Part shown: positions 45,701-57,700 of the stretch, piece by piece
Layout: every line of letters starts with the position of its first letter
Numbering within the stretch: position 1 is the stretch's first letter
Source of the DNA: Brasenia schreberi
Taxonomy: Eukaryota; Streptophyta; Magnoliopsida; Nymphaeales; Cabombaceae
Length of the DNA: 64,000 nucleotides
Direction of reading: 5' to 3'
Assembly (NCBI GenBank): GCA_036023115.1
Contig: JAYKKT010000079.1
Coordinates: forward strand, 12,763,501-12,827,500
Translations under genes and position numbers: made by a program
The notes under the pieces: model-generated
What the model was told of the DNA's origin: nothing
Databases searched by the model: none
What the model saw: the letters and a program-made list of their open reading frames with translations, nothing else

Positions 45701-48700
45701 CCGTGTGGAAAATAATTGATAGTAGATGGAATAAACAATTGCATCAGCTTATTCATGCAGCAGCCTACTATCTAAACCCATCATTGAGGTACTCAGCAAC
45801 CTTCAAAAGGGACGGTGAGGTTAATCGAGGAATCATTGAATGCATCGACAGATTAGTCCCTGATGAGAGCATAGTAGATGCGATACATCGAGAGATGGAG
45901 ATATATGATAATGCTCTTCACTTGATGGGTTTGCCTGTTGCAATTCGCAACCGCTCTACGATGCGTCCAGGTATATTGTTTATTTTCATATTTAAGTTGC
46001 ATCTTACATTACTGTGGATTATTATGTCTCTAATGTTAATATTTTTTTTACAGATGTTTGGTGGAACAAGTTTGGAAGTGATTGTCCAAACCTTAGAGAT
46101 TTTGCAGTTAGAGTCTTAAGCCAAACCTGTAGTGCAACAGGTTGTGAAAGAAATTGGAGTGTTTTTCAACACATCTATACAAAAAAGCGCAACAGGTTGG
46201 AACATAAAAGGCTTAATGATTTGGTTTATATTCATTGTAACATGCGCCTTCGTGAAAGGTAATGTTGTATTACTTTCAAATTTTCAATTCGATATTATTT
46301 AACTTTATTTTTCAATTGTTAATATTACTTATTAATTGTTTATCTTTGTTTGTGTCGTAGGCAATTAAAAAAAGTAAATAGAGAAGAAAGTCAGTTCGAT
46401 CCAATAAGTTTGGATAATTTTGATATATTAGAAGATTGGGTTATGGAAGACACTGAAGAAAATGCCCTCCTAACAGAAGAAGACGTTGCCTGGATTAATT
46501 TGGAAGGAGCGCAACAACATTATGGAGATGAAGAATTTGATTTTGAAGAAGAAGGTGTGGGCGTGGCTGATGATGATGAGGATTTGCAACAAGGAGAAGA
46601 TGAAGATTATTAGTTGATGATCCTGATTACAATTTGTAAAATGTAACATTATATGTAACTGTAGTGTACTGTAAAGTGTAAACTATGTCTGTATTTTATT
46701 TTTTGGATTCAAAATATGTAAATTTGGATGCAATTGTTCAATGCTGAATGCTCAATCTGTACTAAACTTACATTATATGAATTTAAAGCAATTATCAGAT
46801 TTTTCCTGATTTTTTCCTGATTTTTTTTCGATTTTTTATTATTTTTTATTAATTTTTTATTATTTTTTACATTATTTTAATATTAAAGTACGATACGATA
46901 CGATACGATATGATACGATATGCCCGTATTGTGGAGCCCAGCGATACAAGATACGATACGCGTCAGACAACACTGTCTTAGACAAATTGGAATAACATAG
47001 TTGGTGATTTTATTGTGGGTTCCCTGGAAATTTTTCAAATTTTTTCATGAGCTAACAAAACCATTTGCTTGTTATAAGTTGCTCTCTTTGTGATTGAGTG
47101 GGTTGCCTAACATTGACGTTAGTTTGAGATAGCGTTATATCTGGACAGCAGTAAAAGTCTATATAGATGTCAATCAATAAGTTAAAGATACTTTGATTCC
47201 AGAAGCTGTTGAATCATCATGGCCCTCCTTGATTTGTATATGATTTATCCCTTATACGTTGGATTCACAAATAGCTAGTTCGGAGTCAAATTTAAACTTC
47301 AAAAGTAGAGATCGAATTTATAGAGGATCATAGAGATTTAAGAAGCCAGCATATTTCCAACACTATCTCCCAGTGGCAACAAGTAGGGTTATCATCTTAA
47401 TTTTGTCTGAAAACTTGCACTGTCTAGAGCCACGATGCTATCAGTACAGTTGCTTACAAGATGGCAAAAGTTCCGTTGTATTTGGAATTCTGGACAATGT
47501 AGGTACTTAATTACTGTAGCAACAAATTGCACCAAGTGAGACCACTCTCTTTTTGTGCGAATTAGGAGTAAGTTTGTTTTAGCAATAATTGGCACACTCA
47601 TGGCTAGGGTAATTGTCTTAAACCAGCTTTTGCCACAAGTTCACTACATTGTTCAGGTTGACCGATATAAGGAAATAGAGTTGCGTTTGATGGTTTCATG
47701 CATAAAATCAGGTTTAATAGGACTGAAGAACAAATAAAGACAACTCTTCTTGAATCAGGGCTTCAGTCGGCTTCTTTTGTGGCCGCCGACCCCTTCTTCT
47801 TTTTATTCAATCCATTCTCTTAACTAAAACAAAACCTAATTACAGATTTATACTTAACCTATTCTAACTTAAAAGACGACAATGCCCCTACTTAAAGGAC
47901 ACGGCTCCTAATGAATCTGATCCGATTCATTAGGACCCAAACACTTAATTACACGACCCAAACACTTAATTATACACTTAACTACATTTAAACTACATAA
48001 GATACTAAAAACATAAAAGACTTACAACACATTAAGACGAGACTTGATCTCCAACATGCCCCCTCAAGTTGAGTCTTGAAGATTCGTAATTCCTATCTTT
48101 GCAAAAATTTTCTTGAATCCATTGACTGATACTGATTTAGTAAGGATATCTGCCAGCTGATCTTCTGAGCATACATGGACCAGGTTGAAGATGCCTTTCT
48201 CCCTGATAAAGTGACAGTCAATCTCTATATGTTTGGCCCTCTCATGGAATACATGATTCAATGCTATTTGGAGAGCTGCTTTACTATCAGTATAGAAGTT
48301 AATCGACATATTTGCTTTGAGACCAATCTCCTCAAGGAGTGATATAATCCATAGGCCTTCACACATTCCAAGAGCAATTGCATCTGGCTATCATAGATTG
48401 CTTCTTGCTTTTCCATGAGACTATATTTCCACCTAAACATACAGTATAGCCCGAGGTAGATTTTCTATCAGTTTTGGAGCATGCCCAATCAGCATCTGAA
48501 TAAATCTCTAAATTCATTCATGAATATGGAGCATATAATAACCCATGGGTTATAGAGGATTTTAAGTATATGATTATATGAAATACAGTACTCATATGAT
48601 GTATCGATGGGCAATGCATCTACCTACTGACATTTCTAACTCCAAAATTGATGTCAGGTCGAGCTATAGTTATATATATCAATTTTCCTACTAACCTCTG

Positions 48701-51700
48701 GTACTTGCCAATGTCTTCATATGGTTATTTAGACGTACTATCTTCTTCTCTTAGAGTTTTCATGGGAGTAGAACATATTCTGCACTCTTCTATTTTGGTT
48801 TCCTTTAGTAAGTCAAGAATATATTTCCTTTGACTTAGAAATAAACAATTATTCTTATGAATCACCTCTATTCCCAAGAAATAATGTAGTCTGCCAAGGT
48901 CTTTCAAGTCAAACATAGTGTTTAATCTTTTCTTTAACTCAACTATGCCATCTGCATCGTCACCTGGAATAATGATATCATCCACGTAGACCAATAGTAT
49001 GATAAATTTCTGACCAAGCTTGGTAAAAAGTGTATTATCATTGGTATACTTATTAAAGCCCAATTTCATAATGCCATCACTAAATTTTTCGAACTATGCT
49101 CGTGGAGATTGTTTCAAACCATAAATTGATTTCTTCAATTTACATACTTTATTCTGCTTTTGTTTCTAAAGGTATGCTGGAGGTACATCCATATAAATGT
49201 TTTCCACAAGATCTCCCTGAAGGAATGCATTTTTAATATCTAATTGCCATAACTCCCATCCTTTATTAATTGCCACACTCAAAATTATTCGAATTGTATT
49301 CATTTTCGCAACTGGAGCAAACATTTCAGTGTAGTCGATGCCATATGACTGACTGTAACCTTTAGCCACTAATCTGGCTTTGTATCTTTCAATATTACCA
49401 TAAGCTTTATACTTTATAGAGAACACTGATTTGCAACCTACTGTTTTCCTTCCTGATGGTATGTCAATCAGTTCCCAAGTTTTATTTTTGACTAGTGCAA
49501 CAATTTCTTCTTCCATTCTGGTTTCTGTTATGCTTCTTCAAATGTTTTTGGAATAAGAGTGGAGTCGGTATTCATCACAAATAACTGAGGATAGTTGGAG
49601 TATAACACAAATTTCTCTAATGAGTATTTTGCTACTTCTCTTTTTCCTTTCAGGACTGCAATGGGAAGATCAATATCCGAAGTATGAGAAGTTACCTGAA
49701 TTGGAGATGAATCTGAACCTGAGTGAGTATCTTGATCTGGTAGAAAAACCTCTCTGTCACCTCTAGAATACGCTTGCCAATCTTTCTTTTGAGTAGGTAT
49801 TATCTCTTCATCTTCCCTCTCATGCTGTGGCTGATTTTCAATTGGAGGAATAGGTATCACATTTGGAGAAACTATTTGAGATGAAGAATCTTCCTGGATA
49901 TTATAAAACGGTATATCTTCATGGAATGTAACATCCAAAGTAACATATAATTTTATTCTAATAGGGTCATAACACTTGTAAAACTCCGCCCATGTAAGGG
50001 ATCATCCTTGCATTGTCGGTCCCAAGCCCGGATAAATGAGGAGGGTTGTGTTAGGCTTCCGACAACCAGCGTAAAATTTCATCGGATTTTTACAACATGG
50101 ATTACAAAAATTATGAGCATTGCTTTGGGGCGTTCCCGCCTAGCGACGTGCTGCAGAGCCCGAATGCAGTAAGAAGTAAGCAAGGGCCACTACAGTTTCG
50201 CCCGAATGTAGTGAATCAATTGCAGAGAGGATTCTCACATCATGGACGGGTGTGGATAAAGAAGTTAGTCTCGCTACATTGCCGCCCAAATGTAGTGAAA
50301 AATTTTCAGAGAGGGCCTCTGCATTTTGATTATGGACGGATGCGAGGGGTAAGGAAGCTAGTCCTAGATAATAAGATTCGTATTGGTTCTTGGAATATCG
50401 GAACATTATCGGGTAAGCTAATGGAGGTGGTAGATACTATGATTCGGAGAAAGATTCATATTCTATGTTTACAAGAGACAAAATGGGTTGGAGAAAAAGC
50501 AAAGGAGATAGAGGATACATGTTTTAAATTATGGTACTCAGGTAAAGAAAAAGCTCGAAACGGAGTTGGTATTATCATAAATAAAGATTTAAAGGATAGT
50601 GTAGTAGACATACGACGATATGGTGACCGAATCATGATGTTGAAATTAGTGTTTGGAGTAGAGGTTTTGAATATAGTTTGTGCTTACGCACCCCAAGTAG
50701 GACTAGAAGATAGTATAAAGACAACTTTTTGGGAAGAGTTAGATAAGGTGATTCAAAAGATTCCACAAAGATAAATGATTTGTTTAGGAGGAGACTTAAA
50801 TGGACATGTCGGTAAAGAGGCATTAGGATATCAAGGGATTCATGAAAACTTTGGTTTTGGGGATATAAATGAGGAAGGTAGGGAGATTTTAAATTTTGCT
50901 ATGGCATTTGATCTCTTTATAGTCAATACAATCTTCAAAAAAACGAGATGAACATTTAATTACTTATAAGAGTGGCTTATCCCAAACACAAATTGATTAC
51001 TTTCTTTGTAGAAAAAAAGATAGAGCGTGTTGTAAAGATTGCAAGGTAATTCTAGGAGAAAGCTTAACCACCCAACATCGACTTTTAGTTATGGATTTAT
51101 AAATAAAAAAATGGACAAAGAAACAAAGAGTGCATCGAGCTATTCGGACTAAATGGTGGAACCTCAAAAGCGAGAAAGAAGATATATTTAAATAGAAAGT
51201 CCTTCAAGGAGATGTTTGGAATTATGTTGGCACACCCTGTGATATGTGGAACAATATGGCTATACATATTAGGAAAGTGGCGAAAGATGTGTTAGGGGTA
51301 TCTAAGAGAGGTGTACCGGTACAAAAAGAAGCTTGGCGGTGGAGTGAAGTAGTACAAAATAAAATCAAGGCAAAGAGGGCATGTTACAAATTACATTATG
51401 CTAAGAAAACTAGTGAAACTTTAGAAGCTTATAAGAAAGCAAATAAGGAAGCGAAAAAGGCCGTTAGTGAAGCAAAAGCTAAGATTTGGGATGACTTATA
51501 TAAAAAACTCAACTCGAAAGAGGGTGAAAGAGATATTTTTAGGTTAGCTAGGACTAGAGATAAGAAAACTAAAGATCTTAATTATGTTAGATGCATAAAA
51601 GACGAGGATGAAAAAATTCTAGTGGCAAATGATGATATAAGAAATAGATGAAAAAGCTATTTTTATAATCTTTTTAATGAAAATAAAGATGTTAGTATTA

Positions 51701-54700
51701 GTTTAGGAGATTTAGCCAAGTCAGAAAAGTATATAAACCAGAATTTCTACCGACGTATTCAAAAGAATGAAGTCAAAGAGGCTCTTAAACATATGAAGAG
51801 TGGTAAATCGGTAGGACCAAATAATATTCCTATAGAAGTTTGGAAAATACTAGGAGAAATAGGAATCACTTGGCTCACAAAACTATTTAATGAAATATGG
51901 AAAAACCAAAAGATGCCTAAGGAATGGAGAGCAAGTACACTTATACCCATATATAAGAACAAGGGAGACATTCAAAATTGTGCGAATTATCGAGGTATCA
52001 AGTTAATGAGTCATACTATGAAATTATGAGAAAAAATTATTGAACGTAGGTTAAGACAAGTATCAAGTACATCAGAGAACCAATTTGGATTTATGACAGG
52101 CAGATCTACTATTGAAGCGATTCACCTTTTGAGACGTCTTATGAAACATTTTAGAGCAAAAAAAAAAGACCTTCACATGATATTTATTGATCTAGAAAAA
52201 GCTTATGATAGGGTACCGAGGGAGGTTCTTTGGAGAACTTTGGAAAAAAGAGGTATCCCATTGACATATATTAACCTTATAAGAGACATGTATGATGGTG
52301 CAAAAACATGTGTGAGGACTTATGAAGGAACGACATACTTCTTTGAAGTTAATATTGGGTTACATCAATGATCAACTTTAAGTCCATATTTATAATGGTG
52401 ATGGATGAGTTAACAAAACATATTCAAGATGAAGGTACCTTGGTGTATGTTATTTGCAGACGATATTGTATTAGTGGAGGAGTCTAAGGAAAAAGTTAAT
52501 AGAAAATTGGAACTATGGAGAGAAACATTAGAAAGCAAAGGCCTCCGACTTAGTAGAACAAAGACAAAATATATGGAATGTAAGTTTGATCATTTGACTA
52601 CTTCAGAGAACATAGAAATTAAAATTGGCACACATTGCATTCCCCAAAAGGAAAGTTTTAAATACCTAAGGTCAATTTTTTAAAGTGATGGAAGAATTGA
52701 TGGAGATGTTACACATAGAATTAATGCTGGTTGGTTAAAATGGAGAGGAGCATCAGGTATTCTTTGTGATAAGAAGATACCATTAAAATTAAAAGGTAAA
52801 TATTATAGAGCAATAATTAGGCCTGCCATGTTTTATGGTTCTGAGTGTTGGGTAGTTAATCATTAACATGTACAAAAGATGTCTGTGACAGAAATGAAGA
52901 TGTTGAGATGGATGAGTGGTCATACAAGAAAACACCGTATACATAATGAAGTCATTAGAAACAAATTAGGGGTGGCACCAATAGAGGATAAAATGAGAGA
53001 ACATCGTTTAAGATGGTTTGGACATATAGAAAGAAGATCAAAAGAAGAACCTCTAAGAAGGTTAGAAAAACTAAATTTGGAAAGTATTAAAAGAGGTAGA
53101 GGACGACCACAAAAGTGTTGGAAAGAAACAATAAAGAATGATCTCGCTTAGTGGGAGTTAACTGCTAACATGGCACATGATAGGGATCTGTGGAAACAAA
53201 GAATCCATGTAGCCGACCCCGTCTAGTATGGGAAAAGGCTTAGTTGTTGTTTGTTTGTTTAGGGTCATAACACTTGTAACCTTTCTGAGTAGAGGAATAC
53301 CCCATAAAAATGCATTTGATTGATCTTGCATCTAATTTATCTTTCAAACCATGATAAAGATGAATAAAACAGGTGCATCCAAAGACTCTGAGAAGTAAAT
53401 GAAATTGCTTCTGACGAGTACACAATGAGTGAAAGGGAGTATTACCATTGAGGACTCTACTCGGCATGCGGTTTATGAGAAAAACTGTTGTCTAACACTG
53501 CTTCACCCCAATAGTATTTGGGGGCATTACATCCAATCAATAAGGTTCTAGCAACTTCCAGAATATGTTTGTTCTTTCTTTCAGAAACTCTATTTTGTTG
53601 AGGAGAATGAGCATATGAAGTCTCATGTAGCATCCCATTTTCTAAGAAGTATGAGTGAAGAGATTGAGTTATGAACTCTCAACCATTATCACTGTGAAGT
53701 ATCTTGATAGTACTGTGAAATTGAGTACGTACAAATTGACAGTAGATAGGTAGAATATTCTTTACTTCATCTCTAGTTTTCATGAGGTATATCATTGTAA
53801 ACCTAGTGTAATCATCTATGAAAGATATAAAGTAGTTAAATCCATGCAGAGAAGAAGTAGCACAAGGACCCCAATCATTAGAATGAACAATTTCAAAAGG
53901 AACGGATGACTTTTCTTCACTCAAAGGAAATGAAGTACGATGATGTTTTGCTTTCTGGCAAGTCTCACAGTTTAAATTCAAATTATTATATAAGCTGAAT
54001 TCAGGCAATAGTATTCTAAGTTTAGATAAAGGTAAGTGTCCTAATCTTTAATGCCAGCGGGGTATATCTTTCTGTTTTTCTGTAACACTAGTAGACTGCA
54101 TAGCCGCTTCATTATTTTCTTCACAGAAATAGAGGCCTCTCCTCACACTACCTTGACCACAGATCTTTTTCGTCCTCAGTTCCTGAAATACACATCTAGT
54201 AGAGTAAAAAATTATACGACATTTCAGATCCTGAGTTAATAAATTAACTGATAGACTCGGAACATGTAAAACATTTTTCAGTACACCAAAAGTAGTAATA
54301 TTTCCTTTTCCCACTATAGGGGTATGTGATCCATGTGTCAATCGAATGTTAATTATTCTTGAGTATGCTCATAACTATCAAAAAATTCCTTTCTACTAAC
54401 CATATGATCGGTTGCTTCTGAATCAATAACCCATATACGAGAGTGAAAAGAGTTTAAATTACCCTTAGCCAGGAATGAGAAGGGATATGCCATGGTCACC
54501 TGAGCTTCATTAGTGGAGGAAGTGGATGGAGCATGTGAATCGACCAATCGAGCCTTGAGCAACTCGATCTCCTTCTTCATGTTTACTAGTGAACTGACAC
54601 TGTTTTCAATATTCTGTTTGTTATTCTGATCACTGGTAAAATAAGCACTGTTTGGTCTATTCTGAAATTGAGGGGTCTTCCAACTAATTCTCAATATGTC

Positions 54701-57700
54701 TCCTTTGTGTGTCGTGTTTTTCCACAGTGAGAACATGTTAATTTTGATCTTTCGTCATGATTAGGTGTAAATCTGTCTCTATCACGTCCATAACCTCCTC
54801 TACCACGTGAAAATGAAGAATTCGATGCATTTCTTCCTACGAATGCAGTAGTTTCTGTATTGATTTTTGCTTCCTTCTCCAAGTATTTTCTATCTTCCTC
54901 CTGAAGTAAAAGTGAATATATTGTACTTAACGATGGTAGTTCTTCTCTACTCAGAATGTTATTTTTTACTGCTTCATAATTTGAAGAAATATCCCATAAA
55001 AGATCAAACACTTTCCTTTCTTCGTACTCTTCATTCCTCTCTTGGGTGTAATTTTGACGTTTTGTCTTAAAATAGAGGTGTAGTTCTTCCTAGAAACCTC
55101 AGAGTTCTGCATAATATTCACTAACAGATCTGTTTCCTTGTCTGCATCTTCTAATCTTCTCAATAAGGTCATATTTCTTGGCGATGTTTTTCTTCTGAGC
55201 ATAAGCATCATAAACTGCTAACCAAATGTCCTTGGCAGTTTCTAGAAACATAAAAGTACTGGCAATTGATGGAGACATTGACTGGAGGAGCCAGACACTG
55301 ACCAATGCATTTTCCCTGCACCATCTTGCGTGTAAAGTGTAGACATGAAAATTCTCATTTCGAAGTTTATGAGACAAACTTGAAATGAAACTTTCCACAC
55401 CTACGCTTACGCGAGCGTGCCAGCTAGTTTGAAACTAGCAAATATTGGGAAATTTGAGACTTCTAGGCGATTGTGTGCAAGCGGGATTTTTTCACTCACA
55501 CCTTCTTGAACCGATGCTCAAGGGTCAGTGTTGAGCGCTTAGGAATTTCATTTTACAGCAAACACGACTCCCTTTTACATAAAGTGTCTTTGAAAAAATT
55601 ATTGAACTTGTGCACTCGGATTCAATACTTGAAAAGCACAAGCTGCTGAAAACAGAGAATTCTTTTTTCAGAGCTGTTTTCTAGGGGAGATTTGAAGGCG
55701 TCACAGACTTTCAAAAATTATCAAAATTTTACCAGACGAAGCTGGTAGTGTGGAGAGACTGTAGCCTTTTTCAAATATGCATTTGGAGCAGTATTGAATC
55801 AGAAACAAATAATCTACTTAGACCAACTCACTGACTCGGAACAGTTCTGTTTCAGAAATACAAAAACTCAAAGATGAGTCTGTATCTCTTTGCTCAGAAC
55901 TCCGATTTTGATGATTTTGATGTTACTGGAAAGCTATGGATGTTAGCTTTTAAATGCATCAAAAATCAATTAAATTGGACTCTTGTGTACAGAGATATGG
56001 GACTTTTACCCAACCTCTGTTTTAGAAAATCCGACTGTGCAGACAGTGATGCAGAAATTTGGTCGTTCTTAATCCGTTTTTATTACATGGCTGAGTGGCC
56101 CTAAAATCTTGGCAATTTTGTATAGAGAGTCTAAATGTGTGTGGAACCAGTGTACAGAATTTCGAGACAATCGGATCAAGCATCATAAAATTAAAATTGC
56201 AGAAACAAACATATGCAGAGATGCAGAAACCTGGTTTTCTGTTTTATAAATGTAATGATGCGTAACCCACCCGAAATTAAAGTGCAACAACCCTCAAAGC
56301 AAATTTGCTGGAATATAAATGAATGGAAAATACTTTATAGCTTAGACATAGAGGGGGTTAGAAGTATAGAGAGTATATAGCATATAGGAAGGAAGAATCA
56401 TTAAAGCAAACACTTGGCGTGCATGTGGGTGTATAGTGTTTCATCCATGAAATTGAAATTGCAGCAAAACTAGATTATTACAACTTGGGGGGAGATGAAA
56501 CTCCATTAATACAACCCCATTTAATGAATAGAATGGAAAAGAATGAAACTTAGATTAAGTAAGAAAGGTCTTACACGAGTTTTGGAGTGTGAAGAACCGG
56601 GTTTCAATGATGAAGTCGGCCTTCCTCTTGATGGCCTTTCTTCTCAACTGCCACAAGTTCTCACCTAGCTTCCCCTTCTTCCCACACTAGAGGACGTCCC
56701 TCCTTGCTGGAAATTCCTGCACCTAGTCTAGCACACACCACCCAAGGTCTAGAGCTTCTCTCTCTTCTCTTTCCAATATCCAAGTTATAGAACTTGCCCC
56801 CCCCCTCTTGGGCCTTTTTATAGGCCAAGGGGGGTTGGTTCTAGTGGTTTCTTGTGGGGTGGGTTGGAGCTTTTGCTTGGTGGATTTGATCCACTCCAAA
56901 CTGGCTTCTTGTAGTTCCTCATTGAATCGATTTGGACCAGCCCATGTGGGCTGGTCTAGGTGCCATGGCTTAGTGTAGCCCTAGAGCATGCGGTTGGTTT
57001 TAAACAACCTTACAATGTGTAACATGTTTTGTTTGGGCTGATTTCTTTAAACTTCGACCCACTTGAATTCGCTTCTTTCTTTGATTCGGCTCCCACCTTG
57101 ATTTGAACTCCACACGGACACGGCTTGATCTTTGGCTTTAGTTCTTTACATGATCCCACTTGATTTGGGCCCGTCTATTTGGGCTTGAGCTTGATGATCA
57201 TGCCTTGAACCACATCGAGTTGGTGCTTCGTGTTCTTGGTCGGTCGCATCCTTTAGGCTTGTCTTGATGTGATGAGCTTTCGGTGCCGCTTTACTCAACA
57301 TATTTCGAACATGATTCACTTGACAAGGTAGGTCTTGACACGACCCATTTGGGAGAGCTGCATTCGATCCATACTTTTGGGCTTGGATTGGATCTTACCC
57401 GCTTCGAACTTCAGAGACTTTTTAACTTGAATTTAAAACCTTAAAGTATCTCCATGAATGTTTAAACTTTAAAATCTGGGGTGTTTTTGAATTTAAAGGT
57501 TCATAAAGGTTTTAAACTGATTTTTGGAAACTCAGGACTTTTGAAAAACTTTGAAAATTTCGGGTGTTTACATAAAGGATCATTCATTGGAGGTTGTACT
57601 ACATCACCAGTCAGATAATTCCAACGCCCCCTTGCCATTACTGCTAGCTCTATAGATCCTTCTCAATGAAGAAAATTCTTCCCATCCAATTTTAGATTGG

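Larger units (their letters stand above)
43626..46975 (+). mobile_element. hAT transposon, complete ends (3.35 kb)
   Basis: The terminal inverted repeats are CAGTGTTGTC at 43626 and GACAACACTG at 46966-46975. They are flanked by a perfect 8-bp duplication TCTTAGAC (43618-43625 and 46976-46983), the size hAT transposases make. Both subterminal zones are packed with CGTATCG/CGATACG words, which are the likely transposase-binding sites: at least eight within 43640-43745 and about eight within 46888-46962. The element sits in HNH intron 2 in the sense direction. The transposase gene inside is broken, so movement would require a helper. Confidence 0.95.
49982..53260 (+). mobile_element. RTE-type LINE, copy 4 (full length, inside copia)
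   Basis: It starts AACTCCGCCCATG and ends in a TTG/TTTG tail. It is flanked by a perfect 19-bp duplication AGGGTCATAACACTTGTAA (49963-49981 and 53261-53279) made of copia sequence, which proves insertion into the copia element. Length is 3.28 kb and it is antisense to the copia host. Very close to copy 3, but with an independent target site. Confidence 0.97.
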
